Shown in pieces: positions 9,901 through 19,100 of a DNA stretch of 25,101 nt (position 1 is the stretch's first letter; every line of letters starts with the position of its first letter). Location of the stretch: contig DATBQE010000029.1 of the NCBI GenBank assembly GCA_036561005.1, positions 1-25,101 on the forward strand, in the 5' to 3' direction. The position numbers and the translations under genes are program-made. Origin of the DNA: PKWO01 sp036561005 (GTDB taxonomy: Bacteria > Pseudomonadota > Gammaproteobacteria > Burkholderiales > Burkholderiaceae_D). The notes beneath the pieces were generated by a model, which worked only from the letters and a program-made list of their open reading frames with translations, searched no databases and was not told the origin of the DNA.

Positions 9901-12202
9901 CGTAGGCTGCGCCCTTGTCGAGTTTGGCATTGGCCACGCGGTATTCGAGCACTTCGTTGACCAGGTCGATATAGGGCAGGACAGTATTGGTGTTTTCGCA
10001 GGTGAGCGACAGGGCGCCCAGATCGGGGCGGCGTCCCGACACGAGTTTGTGCGTTGCGCTTCCCACGTCGGAGGCGGCATTGCCGATCAACACATCGAGC
10101 GGCGTGTTGCCGTTGGAATTGACGGTGGATTGGCGCAGGTATTCCAGCAAGTCGACAAAATAGGCGGCCGGGCTCAGTACCGAACGGCAGTCTTCGCACT
10201 GGCAAAAGTCAAGCGAGCCGAACATGCTGGCCATGGACGGAAATTGCTCGATCAGCGCGTTCTTGGCGTTCTGCTTGTCCGCCGAGGAGGACGATAATGC
10301 ATACACCGGCGGCGCCGAATCCATCTGCTTGGCCATGGTGAAGGCGTTGAAAGTCACTGTTGTGATCTGCTGCGATTTGCGCCACACCATCGAAGCTTCT
10401 GCTTTCGAAGGGAAGTCGTTGGCATGTCTATTGAGGAATTTTCCTTCCGTGGTCGATGCGATGTCGTAGGCCGACTTGTAGCCATGCGACAGCAACACCT
10501 GCAGCGACTCGTTGGACGGCGATACCTGATACAGCCGGTGCAGCGATTTGACACTTTGCAGGTGCGCATCGTCGAGCTGGGGCAGGCCCTTGCCGGATTT
10601 ATTGATGAACGCATGCAAGGGCGTGCGGCCCAGCTCAAAGCCCTGGTCGGCGGCGGCGCGCAGGAAGGCGGTGACACCGGCGCCGGTCGCATTGGGCAGG
10701 GTCAATTTATTGGTTTCGATCAGGCGCGCCGTGACGTGGGTGGGGAAGCTCACGCGCACCTTGCGCGCCAGATCTGCCGAATAGGCTGTCAGCCGGTCTG
10801 CCGTTGCCTTGCCGGCATAACCGGCGGGAATCAGTTTCTGCAAGCCGGCATCGGTATTGGCGCCGGGCAGGGCCTTGATCGCGGCGCTCCAGGCGGCGGG
10901 GTCGTGGTAGTCCTTGGCGGCGAGTTGGGCCACGCCGGTCGCGCTGCCGACATCCTGCTGCAGCTTTTGCGCCAGCGCCGCATTGTTCACCGTCAGGTGC
11001 AGGAACTTGCCCTGCAATTTCAAGGCGTCGAGCGAGGCGGGCGGCAGATTGAGTGCGGCCGCCTTGGTCCAGAAATCGGCGCCGCCGGCCGGTGCGGAAA
11101 AATACAGGTTGGTGAATACCTGGCGTTGCGTGGCGTCGGTTAGCACCGTGCCGACGAGGTCCCCATAGTTCGATACCGCGCCGGGCGCGCTCAAGGTCGG
11201 CAGCATCTTGGCGGCAAAGGCGTTGAACCTTGTCGTAGCGGCGGCCAACTGATCGGCGTTGAGGTTGACGATGCCGGACTTGCTCGCCTTGGCCAAGGCT
11301 TTTTGAATGGTGGCCGGCGGCACCTGGGCCAACAAGGCTGGGTCGGACGGCAGGCCGGCGCGCAACAGGCCGTACATCACATCCTGCCCCAGCCCGGTGG
11401 TGCTGCTCTGCTGCGCTGCGGTGGCCGCCAATGCAATCAGGCGCGAATCCCAGTTGGTGGTCTTGCACAGCAGGGTCAGGTCGCGTTGCTTGCCGTTTTC
11501 CTGCGCACTGCCGAGCGCAGAGGCGTTGCCTATTGTGCGCGCAATGTCGGTCGACAGGCGCTGATATTCGGAAGCCAGCGGTGCGAGCGATGACGGCACG
11601 GTCAGGTTGAATGTGGTGCGGGGGCCGGCGTTGTAGATGACGGCAGAGATGGTGGTTTCGCCGCCGGCAGGATTGACGCCGCGCAGTTGCAGGTTGGACG
11701 CGCCGGAAGGTGCCGTGTATGAAATTGCGAAGCTGCCGTTGGCGGCGGTCTGGTTTTCACCCAGTTTCGCGTCCTTGCCGCCGAAGGCGATTTCGTACAA
11801 CCGCACCGTGAGGGACGCAGCAGGCAGGCCGCTGTCGAAGGTCAGCGTGCCGCTCGCCGATGCGTTTGGCGCGGGCGTGGGCGGCGGTTGCGACACCGCG
11901 ATCGGTGTCGGTGTAAATATCGGCCCGGGCACGGTGATCGGTGTCGTGACCGCAATGGGCGTTTGCGCCGAGGCTGCCGCCGGCAGTGCCGCAAGCTTGG
12001 CGGCGGTTGGCGTATCGACCACGCCCGTTACCGGCAAGTTGTTCTTTGTCTGAAACTGCTGCACCGCCTGCTGGGTGCCGCTGTCGAACTTTTGTTGCGC
12101 CAATTCGCTTGCAGGCACAGCGATGCCGTGCTGTTGCAGCGCTGTGTGTAGCAGTGCCACATTGGCACCGGTGGAACCGATGGAAAGCAAAGTATCAGGC
12201 AT
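3974..12202 (-). CDS. Tc toxin TcA, giant N-terminal half with PG-binding-like and PA14 domains
   Basis: This should be the receptor-binding shell part of TcA. Visible parts in order are as follows. Residues 6-73 form a peptidoglycan_binding_1-like helical module (LLSIGSTGANVALLHTALQ, then FQTKNNLPVTGVVD). Residues 80-112 are a Pro/Thr linker and 113-205 a transthyretin-like beta domain. At 660-760 is the VRP1 signature, with FCQCEDCRSVLSPAAYFVDLL, RRPDLGAL and CENTNT. Three roughly 92-residue repeats start near 1379, 1471 and 1563. A PA14-like domain spans about 1714-1855. The Tc-specific block with ENWMEPELRLDKTDLF is near 2195, and a collagen-like Gly-Val-Thr run is at about 2660-2690. The start is supported by GGAG (12209-12212) 6 bases before the ATG. 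At 2742 aa it is more than twice the length of YenA1 (about 1160 aa, from memory). It is the middle gene of the operon, 42 bases after the TcB-TcC gene. There is no signal peptide, as is usual for Tc subunits. Receptor and host are unknown. Confidence 0.94.
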   Translation of the reverse strand: MPDTLLSIGSTGANVALLHTALQQHGIAVPASELAQQKFDSGTQQAVQQFQTKNNLPVTGVVDTPTAAKLAALPAAASAQTPIAVTTPITVPGPIFTPTPIAVSQPPPTPAPNASASGTLTFDSGLPAASLTVRLYEIAFGGKDAKLGENQTAANGSFAISYTAPSGASNLQLRGVNPAGGETTISAVIYNAGPRTTFNLTVPSSLAPLASEYQRLSTDIARTIGNASALGSAQENGKQRDLTLLCKTTNWDSRLIALAATAAQQSSTTGLGQDVMYGLLRAGLPSDPALLAQVPPATIQKALAKASKSGIVNLNADQLAAATTRFNAFAAKMLPTLSAPGAVSNYGDLVGTVLTDATQRQVFTNLYFSAPAGGADFWTKAAALNLPPASLDALKLQGKFLHLTVNNAALAQKLQQDVGSATGVAQLAAKDYHDPAAWSAAIKALPGANTDAGLQKLIPAGYAGKATADRLTAYSADLARKVRVSFPTHVTARLIETNKLTLPNATGAGVTAFLRAAADQGFELGRTPLHAFINKSGKGLPQLDDAHLQSVKSLHRLYQVSPSNESLQVLLSHGYKSAYDIASTTEGKFLNRHANDFPSKAEASMVWRKSQQITTVTFNAFTMAKQMDSAPPVYALSSSSADKQNAKNALIEQFPSMASMFGSLDFCQCEDCRSVLSPAAYFVDLLEYLRQSTVNSNGNTPLDVLIGNAASDVGSATHKLVSGRRPDLGALSLTCENTNTVLPYIDLVNEVLEYRVANAKLDKGAAYDTGSASSADLIAEPQHTLPQVYNTILKQAVFPLELPFDLWIETVRGFLNYFNTPLPQVLDALRPVDQLELYSATPAQPWYRAQVFAEALGIAPAQYQVLTLTAPGSAVPSTANWFKLYGYDDESIALNGKPDAVNVGQFLIAPLKNAQNLSQLLDVSYQDMADLVATGFLNPALYSLIFQFQRFGLDMDDAFSFTGQPNTKALTPAQSAAFTAQLALITARYQAHSPGFDATAWLKSVLPVGYSKKVLVLYDPNTGCNFSGTTLQYADGTPATQQDLLKLNLLVRLWKKTGWPLDEIDRALQLFFPAATLPAWSDAGYAAAFSNAMRTALVYLAHLDDLNTRFAPQLGRIALLPLWSNLQTQGTQPLYAQLFLTPGVINSDSAFDDPSGVFPYSGADTLAQHQNTVQGVLNLGAGDVTAILTDAGVANPAGAPFNLANLSLCYRYSLLAQCLQISVGELIALKSLTNLNPFAAPSGAALTKIADDVLFNQTLEFVRQVGVAQNSGFAVTDLQYLLRQQVDPLGPYQQDPNSLVALMQAMSAGLQQIQAQNAVPANLAGLPDSQIDQSLSSLIPATLLKPLFSLLGNAQTITATQGGVAAPIDPAPFAQESAISFSYDAVTQTQSVTYAGLLTDWKKAQLATINNTPLFAGLLAGLQTQAQALFSQRLNDILGVWASLAQYQAVRTQATPLVAAPLLQADPALALSYDQSDNLQWLAYRGVLTDSAKAALVAVNNSPDLAALLADIQSQSHAAYAALTGSLLAMLCSAQVFSTSQGAVALAGSLDPSLFQAWPQLQVQYDAVAQTQTLSYQGVLSAATSTAIAAAATPGAMVATLTPLLAAVRNQAVQMFQSLAGTYLAASAADVDAYAAPFQGSTVAGMQRLVKAQLVSVFLPLQAQKLSRQFVVQTLSANFSANPSLTDSLVTDAAFLNDPSNPGHALLGAFLATATSGVSATYYVAPDQSGAPLAAANGGLAADANTADPSNPNAGKAGTGSAHFEGYLQVPSDGAYRIFVKLGNQSAAAVLHIDSPDPSGLFASPLLSQTAAQDNQEFSQYVKLQGGVAYHYTVDLTKLGAGGAAVSIQGENLPKGPLSQVKLYAQQTFAGFSRARLLLAKVLQILQTTGLDLREIAYLIANAAQFANLKLSSLPTQATDDTAAKAQALFKQFLMLADYADLRKGPAGGSDGLVDVFMNVGVTYHEATSSSDSNLDPSTPWASLANLTRRDVATVRALAKYFGLIQETVNGATRSVTATGDFGNNKGLRRLWNALAVQQLIGIPVASLVAATNIVSLAPPAGPTPDKIADGFKNAVNALYTADAWRPVAQSVFDKLRQKKRDALVAYLLTALSFDSENQLFEYFLIDPGMEPIMHTSRVRLALSSVQTFIQRCLMNLENGDTVTPEANVAPSALDADWWEWMKRYRVWEANREIFLFPENWMEPELRLDKTDLFQTLEGTLLQGDVTSDLAESAFQAYLQGLDAVARLDIVASYFDQNLTHPDISTLHVLGRSYGKPAKYYYRNYSCGTWSEWKAVKPDIDGNHIVLAMWRGRLNIFWLTFIAKVQTPNQPQAGSDNTPAASLPVESLTDKLYESTGVALLHAQLNWSEYYQGKWSDRRSSDVHRYNGENPFYVPDDFDVNTGLYVHVSVEMDSSGNEGAVRIHLDVDDGIEIEQGFAFRVTSKNSEPEFGRVYWQPPSVQPYNVNGVDATAYTGSDTLTVAYESVIGEQEVMASIVPVLGKVADYSLLACGNPVVPPFLDKTDPRYQEAGSLVAPFFFKDTAGGVAGSELTFFAQPTLTEQTIVTWEGWAIGPSRPAHNVYDGSLIEAVNIVAQVPVTGIRIPQPDPLASIYNPEPGVDWLTSPSTLVSFGGTLVGQTGLVEKLNPQITATMGADLGAVNGTRGTGVTGVTGVTGVTGVTGVTGATGLRGAIGLGAQSMTLSAGSMARQLGMRGIAVVGAEGLNSSTLQRTGLASATSALN
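4148..4209. repeat. 9-bp tandem repeat encoding Gly-Val-Thr triplets
   Basis: On the plus strand the unit is a variant of GGTAACACC / AGTGACGCC, repeated about seven times. On the coding minus strand it gives consecutive Gly-Val-Thr triplets followed by Gly-Ala-Thr and Gly-Leu-Arg, a short collagen-like run near the C-terminus of the N-terminal TcA half. The unit is a multiple of three, so copy-number slippage would change protein length but keep the frame. Confidence 0.85.
7350..8080 (-). repeat. Three tandem repeats of about 92 residues in the N-terminal TcA half
   Basis: Three segments of the protein begin with SYDAVTQTQSVTYAGLLTD, SYDQSDNLQWLAYRGVLTD and QYDAVAQTQTLSYQGVLS. Each is followed by a helical Ala/Leu-rich stretch, and their starts are spaced 91-92 residues apart. 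The pattern is a beta-hairpin with a YD-x-Q-x-Y-x-G-x-L consensus and then helices. Comparable repeats occur in other large TcA-like proteins, as I remember them. They probably lengthen the outer shell. Confidence 0.65.
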
Positions 12203-12208
12203 GTTTTT

Positions 12209-12212
12209 CTCC
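12209..12212 (-). promoter_or_regulatory. Ribosome binding site of the N-terminal TcA gene
   Basis: GGAG on the minus strand stands 6 bases before the ATG at 12202, inside the 42-base gap after the TcB-TcC stop. No promoter-like or terminator-like sequence is visible in that gap, so co-transcription with the gene before it is expected. Confidence 0.7.
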
Positions 12213-12244
12213 AGGTTTCTATTTATCCCGCTTGTGTGCAGAGA

Positions 12245-13195
12245 TTAAAAGTTGTACACACCGACGCGCACTCCCCAATACTTTCCCGCGTCGAGTTGAT
12301 AGTTGTAATGCATGGGCGACATGCTCAGCAGCAGGTCGGCCGCTGAACCAAGCGCACCGGCCGCATGCGGCGTGAGCGGGCTGTACGGAACGTAACTCGG
12401 CAGGTCGCCGATGCCGGGCAGATTTCGCGGCGACAGGCCTGCCGAGATATCGAGCTCGATTCCGGAGCGGAAGAAATGCCGGAAATTGAGGCCGATCGAC
12501 GGATCGGGCTCCAGGCGATACACAGGCGTCGAATCGAGCAGTGTATTGTTGTGCCGGATGTCGGAAATCAGATAGCTTGGGTCCGACGTTTCCGGGTTGT
12601 TGCCCGAAACCGAAACGTTCAAGCCCGATTTGTCGCTGAGAATGCCAAAGCCCAGGGTCGATGTACCATGCGCAACGCCGAATCCCAACGCCAGCGAGGT
12701 GTCTACCCAGGAGGTATTGATTTTCTTGGCAAAGAAATTGAGTACTTCAAGTCTTGGTTTCCAACCGACTGCCGGTGGCGATTCCCGGTCCGGATCGCTC
12801 GGCGTGGTGCCGGACAAAGGGGCGTACCATGGCGTGCCGCTTGGGTCGGGTGGGATTTGCGGATCGGCGAGCGGCGTGGCCGTTGGCAGAAACGGCGGGC
12901 CGCTTGGCAAGGTAAAGTCCGGCCGCAGCGTCAGATCGAACTTGGGCTTGAATTGAAAATCAGTCGGGCCCAGTGCTCGGGTCGGGTCCAGCGAGTAGCG
13001 CAGGTCAGGGAAGATCGGACCGATGCGCGCCTTCAGCGCAGCAAAGTCCTCGGGTGTTTCCGGCACGCGTGCCTTGTTGTCGGCGACAGGCGGCGTGTCC
13101 TGCAGTTTGCCGCCCCAGTGATATTTTTGCGGGCTGTCACCTTTGGGCGTCGGGGCCGGCGGCGGCGGCGAATTCGGATTTTCCGGTTTCGAATC
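12245..13195 (-). other. Hypervariable C-terminal effector region of TcB-TcC, unrecognised
   Basis: About 316 residues follow the predicted RHS self-cleavage site. The first 140 or so are rich in Pro (PENPNSPPPPAPTPKG, then LRPDFTLPSGPPFLP). From about 2476 the composition changes to alternating beta-strand patterns such as WVDTSLALGFGVAHG and SGIELDISAGLSP, a hydrophobic helix-like stretch (AAGALGSAADLLLSM), and a final strand GVRVGVYNF. I see no ADP-ribosyltransferase, Rho deamidase, nuclease HNH or protease signature. By position it should be the delivered toxin; its activity is unknown. Confidence 0.7.
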
Positions 13196-16100
13196 GGTGC
13201 CCGTCCGGTCCGAATAGGCCAGCGGGTTGGCGCGGCAATAGGCATACAGGTTCATGCCGTCGGCCAGCCCTTTCGGATCGCAGCCCGACCATCGGCCCAG
13301 CCATGGCAGGTAATAGCGAACGCCATGGTAATCGAGGCCCGATTCCTCGTCACGCTCCATGCCGGTGTAGCGGTAGCGCTTCGGGTTGGCCTCCACGCCG
13401 TTCTGCATGCAATGGTAGGCGGCCGTGCCGTAGGGATGCGTTTCCTCATACGAGATCACCTGCGCCGAGGCATCGAGTTCGAGCACCGCCGAGCCGAGGT
13501 GGTTGCCGTACTGGTAACGGTACAGCACACCGGCCGGCAAGCCGGCGTCGTTGCTTTGCAAGACGTTTTCCGCCAGCAGCAGGCGTTTGTCGCCGTCCAT
13601 CATGTGCACCGATTCGATCTGCACCACGACGTTGCCGCCACTGTAACGGCGATAGATTTCCAGGCCACCGAGGTCGATCCGCTCCCATTTCTTTAGCGTG
13701 CCGTCCGAGTTCTCGTTGACCTTGCGCGTGCGCTGCTTGGCCGAATCGTAATTGTAATAAGTCCAGCCGCCGCCGATGCCGTTGAAAGCGGAAATCATGT
13801 CGCGGTAATCCCATTGCGTGTAGGCGCCGGCGGCCACATTGGCCACGTTCAACATGTTGCCGTGCGCATCATACTGATACGTGACGGCCTGCAGCGGGTC
13901 GCCGGTGCTGGTGTTGGCCAGGCGGTTGCTGGTGTTGGCGTATTGGTAGGCGCGCGTCCAACTGCCGAGACTGCCGGCGCTGTGGCGCATTTGCGTGATG
14001 TTGCCGGCAACGTCGTATTGATATTGCTGCGCGTAATTGCGCAAGGCGTTGGCGGCCGTCACCGGGAAGCTTGCCGTGCCGGGCGCACCTTCGATCTGCA
14101 CCGGCGCGCCGGCGGCTGCGCCGTTCTCGCGCCCGGTCGAGGCAATCAGGCGGTATAGCGCGTCGTAGGTATACAGGCTTTGCGCATCGACCATCTGGTT
14201 GGCAAAATAGGCAGGGGCAAAGGCATCGTCGCGGATCTGGGTGACATTGCCGACCGCGTCATACGTGTAGAACAGGTTCTGCAACACTTTCGCATCGGAC
14301 AATTGCCCGGCCGGTTCGGGAAAGGCCGGGTCGAAGCCGGGGCGCGTTGTGCGCATCTGTAGCAGGCGGAAGGTTTGTGCGTCGTACTGGTAGCGCGTAA
14401 TGCTGCCGTTGCCCAGTGTGAGCGACTGGCGCTGGCCCTTGACGTCATATTCGATATCGGTGACGGCGTGGCTGCGGGTGCTGCCGCCGCCTTCCGTGTA
14501 GCCGCCCGCCGTCTTCACCGCGCCGATCACCAGGTCTTCACTCTGGCGCAGGCCGCGCAAGTTGTAGTGCGGCTCGTGCACGGCCACGCGCGCGCCTGTG
14601 CCGCTGTGCCAATTGTAGAGGCGGGTGGGGCGCTTGAGAGCGTCGTATTCGGTGATACGGAAGAAGGTTTCGGTCTCAAGATTGGGGTCGGGTGTTGCAT
14701 TCGATGCGTTTTGCCAATCGATGACGGCGGCCTTGTAATTGGCCGTCAATTGGCGCTGGGTTTCGAGTATGCCGCCCTTGAAATCCATTTTGTTGGTCTG
14801 CACCAGGCCGCAGGGGTCGAACAACTGCACCACATGGCCGCACAAGTTATTGGCCTGCGCATTCGGCAGACCGCCGCCGGCGTCGGCATAGACGGTGCGC
14901 ACAATCATTTGCGGCATAGCCGTTTGCTCATTCGCGTTCACGGTCAACCATTGCTCGATGGGGCGGTGCAGGGCGTCGTAGCGGTGGTAATACTGGCGCT
15001 GCTCGTCGCTTGCCATGCCTTTGTTGTCGCGGCTCTGGTTGAAGTCCCAGGTGACGAGCGGCTTGCCCAGCGCATCGACCAGCGTCCAGCGCTCGCCGTC
15101 ATCCATGCCGTGGCGGAACAACAGCTTGCCGGCCATGTCGTAGGCCGGGACATAACCGGTTTGCGCGTCGGTGGCCTGCCCATCGGCCATGGGTGGCACG
15201 ATGTTTTGCGTGACGAGATTGTTGCGTGCGTCACGCTTCCACAATTCGCGGCCTTGGGAATCCAGTTTCGTCACGGAGAATAATGCCAGGATCGCCGATG
15301 GTGCCGCATCGCCCGGATATTGCTGCCTGTTTTGCGCGATCGCGGCCACGCTGCGGCCCAGGCTGTCGTAGATGGTGACCGACGGCGTGTTCGCATGCAC
15401 GGCGGCCAGTTGCGCGGCGCGCTGCTGTTCGGGGCTGGCGCTGCCTGCCGTCATTTGCGCATACCACGGGTTGCCCGGTTCCAGCACGGTATCGTTATTG
15501 TCGTAAGAGGTCAGTTGCCACGGCGAATAATCCGCGCGGCTGTAGCTGCCGTCGGGATTGTCGGTGCGCACGACCTTGTCGGCGGCGTCGTAATAAATTA
15601 CGCTCGTGACGCCGGTTTCGACGCTCTCCTCGTAACGATGTTCGTTGCTGCTGAAATAGGGTTCGTAGCGCTTGACCGGCTTGCCCTTGTTGTTCTGTAT
15701 GGTCTTGCCCGAAGCAATCCAGCGCAGCCCGGAGTTGCCTGGCGCGGGTTCTGCCTGCGATTTCCTGACCAATACCGTGCCGGAACCATCGGCATATTCA
15801 AATGCCGCTTGCAGCGGGCTCTGCGCACCGGCAGCGAGTTGCGCCGCATGCTGCTCGCGCACGATGCTGCACACCGCGCCGGGGTGCTGGCCCCACAGTG
15901 TGCTGCCGTCGGCAGCCTGCGTTTCCCCAAAATAATTGAGGTGGCGCGTGCCGGCGCCGGCGATGAATTGCTGGGCGAGGGCCGCATCGTAGTTACCGGT
16001 GAAGAATGCGGCCAGTGCTGCAGGGCCGGGGTTGATCTGGGCCGGCGTAACAGCATCGAGGTTGTCGCCTTCGCTGCCCTTGCCCTTCAATGCCGAGGCG

Positions 16101-19100
16101 GCAGGCAGGCCAAGGATATCGAACGCGACCTGCGACAGATTGTTGTTGCAATCCTGCATTAGGGCGGGCTTCATGACGCGGAAATCGAATTGCGCTACCT
16201 GGGTGTTGTTACCCTTCGCATCCGTGCTCGATTGCAGGTAAATGTTATAGGCCGCATCATAGGCCAGCGTGGTCTGATTGCCGAAGGCATCGGTGTAGCG
16301 CTCCGCCTGATAGAAGCGTTGCGCGGCGTTGGCCGCAAAACCGGCCACGCCACCGGCGATCCAGTATTCTCCCGCCGCTGCAACACTGAACAATTGCGCC
16401 AGGGCCGCGCCGCTCAGGTAACCGCTGGCGCTATTGTCCTGCAGCCTGGCGCGCACGGTAGCGCCGCCCGGCACATTCTGGTCGGCCATATTGCCGGCGG
16501 CATTGACCAACACGGTATTGAGCACGTCGTCGGTCAGCGCCAGCTTCAGTTCCTGGTAAACCAGCCCGAGTTTGCCCATGGTGCCCAGCGCCAGCGCGCC
16601 GCTCAGATCGTCCTTGAAGAAGATCGTGCGGCTATGGTCGATTGGGCGCTTGTGCGGTGTGGCGTCCGGAGGCAATTGCTGGAAGGCGATGGCAGGCACC
16701 ACCACGGGCGCGGCGGCCGGTGAAGGGTAGATTGCGCTTAACGCATAGCGGCGCAGATCGTCCACGGTGTAATAGAAGCCCGCAGCCGGCGCGATGCCGG
16801 TCAGCTCGAAATTTTGCACTTCGTACTGGTGGCGCAGGCGGTAAAACTGCATCATGGCCGGGTGCGCCGGGTCGAAGGTGTCGATGACGTCCCCGGTGTA
16901 GCGCATTTCCTTGTAAGTCAGGCGGCGCTCCTGCTGCATGGCCACCACGGCGTTCACCTGCGACTGCTGCAGCAAGGCGTTCTGGAACGTCCGCACGCGC
17001 GGGTAGGCGGCAGACAGCGATTGCTGCACGTTGCCCAATTCGTCAAACGATAGATTGAGGCTGTGTTCGATGCGTGGATCGGGCTGCAGCTGCGCTGCGC
17101 GCAAATCGAGATCGTAGTGATAGGTGAGCGTTTCGCTTTCGCCGGTGAGGAACACGGCGTGTTGATTGGCGCCGCGCGGCTGCAGCATGACGATGCGGTA
17201 ATTGTGCTGGGCGGCCGAATAGAACCGCACCGGCAGGTCGCGGCCCTGCGCCAGCGCGTTCACATCAAGTTCCATCACTTCCTGGCGCAACACCATGCCC
17301 TTGCAGGCCCGCACCGCTTCGCGCCATTCGTCGGCGCCGATGCCGGGCGTCGCAATGCCCGGTTCCGGCAGCACGGCTTCGGTAAAGACGGCATCGACTG
17401 CTGGCTTGCCCGGCAAGTCTCCCAGCCAATTGGGGAAATATTCGCCCTCATAGCGCTTCAGGATGCGCGCCTGGTCGAGATAGGCGCCGGTGTGATACCA
17501 GGTAATGGTTTTGACCGGCGGCTGGTACAGCGTCTTGTCCGCGGTGATATAAGGACTGGTGCTGTTGGCGGCGGCAAATGTGCCGAAGCTTTGCACGTCG
17601 GTTTGCTCGACCCGGCCGAAGCCGCGGAACTCGCGTTCGGTGCCGTCGAAATGGCCGTGGTGATAGCTGTAGGTGGTGGCAAACGCGGTCTGGCGCCACA
17701 GATCGCTGACCGTCATTTTCGCCACGCATTGCACGGGGAAGGGCAGGCGCGTGATCCATGGCTTGCCCGCATAGCGGTCGGCCAGGTAGAAGCGTGTCGA
17801 CGGGGCATATTCCACGTCGGTCTGCTGGCCCAGGTTGTTCTTCACCGACACCAGCAGGTGCGGCTTTTGCCCGCTCATCAAATCGATGTAAAACATGCGG
17901 CGCGCCACCGCGTCGCCCAGCGGCGTGGACCAGGTGAGGCAGGATGTGCCGTTGCCGAACAGATCGAGCACCTGCACGGTGGCCATGGAGTCGACGCGCG
18001 GAAATTGCGCCAGCAGGCGCGGTGCGCTCCAGCGATTGCCCGACTGGTTGAAATACAGCCGCGCGCCGTCTGCCGCCAGATAGACCAGGTCAGTCGTGCC
18101 GGAACCGTCGAGATCGGCCAGGCGCAGCCGCGACTGGCTGAAATCCTCTGAACGGTCCAGCAGCGGCGCATTATCCATCGTCACCTTGGCGCCGAAGCGG
18201 CCATAGCCGAGATTGGGCCAGTAGCAGATTTCGCTGTTGCGTATGCGCACCAGGTCGGTCAATCCGTCGCCGGACATATCGGCCAGATAGATCGATTGCG
18301 TACCGTCGGAAAACAACACGCAGGGGCCTTTTTCCTCGTCGAGCGCGCGCTGCACCTTGCCGGCGCGCCCATACCCCTCGGCGCCGCAAGAGGGATACCA
18401 GGTGAAAGCGTCGTCTTCCGTCACCAGCACATCGGCCAGGCCGTCGCCCGTCACATCAATGAAGCGCAGGTTGGGGTCTTGCCAGTCGATATTAGGCAAT
18501 GCGGAAAATTCCTTGAAGCGCTCCCAGCCGCCGTCGGTAGTGCGCTCGAAATAGCCGGGCCGCTGTGCATCGAGTTCCACCACGTCGAGCATGCCGGAGC
18601 CGGAAACATCGAGCAATTGCAATCCTTGCCCGAGGCGCGGCGGCGGAGCCTGGCGCAGGCATTCCATCGGGGCGAAACGCACATCGGGTGCGTTGGCGGA
18701 AGTGACAGACCCGGCAGACCCGGCAGACCCGGCCGCCGCCGTGGGCAAGGCGCTGATGTTGCGCTTATAAAACCAGGCGCCGCCCTGCTGCACCAGCACA
18801 CCGTGCAAGCCTTCGCCGTCGAGATCGGTCCAGTGATAATTCTTGTCATCGATGCCGACAGGCAGGTTGCCGTCGTCGTCCGGCGCGATCTGGCGGATAT
18901 CGTCGGCGATCAGCGCCTGGCTGTAATCGAATTCCACCGGCGGCAGCGGGCGCTTGAAATAGGTCTGGTAGGTCTGCCCGTTTTTCTGTTGTCCTGGCAC
19001 GCTGTCGTTCTTCAGGTAGCCCGATTGCGTGACCGAACGGATGAACGAGGCAAAGTGCGTGCTGCCCTTGTGCGCCAACTCGGCATCGATGGCTACTGCC

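Noticed and set aside
45..10297. Very long open frames on the plus strand opposite the TcA genes (for example 45-2381, 4013-7333, 7844-10297)
   Set aside because: They lie antisense to well-supported Tc genes, have Arg/Gln/His/Val-rich composition with no recognisable domain, and arise from the GC-biased third positions of the true genes.
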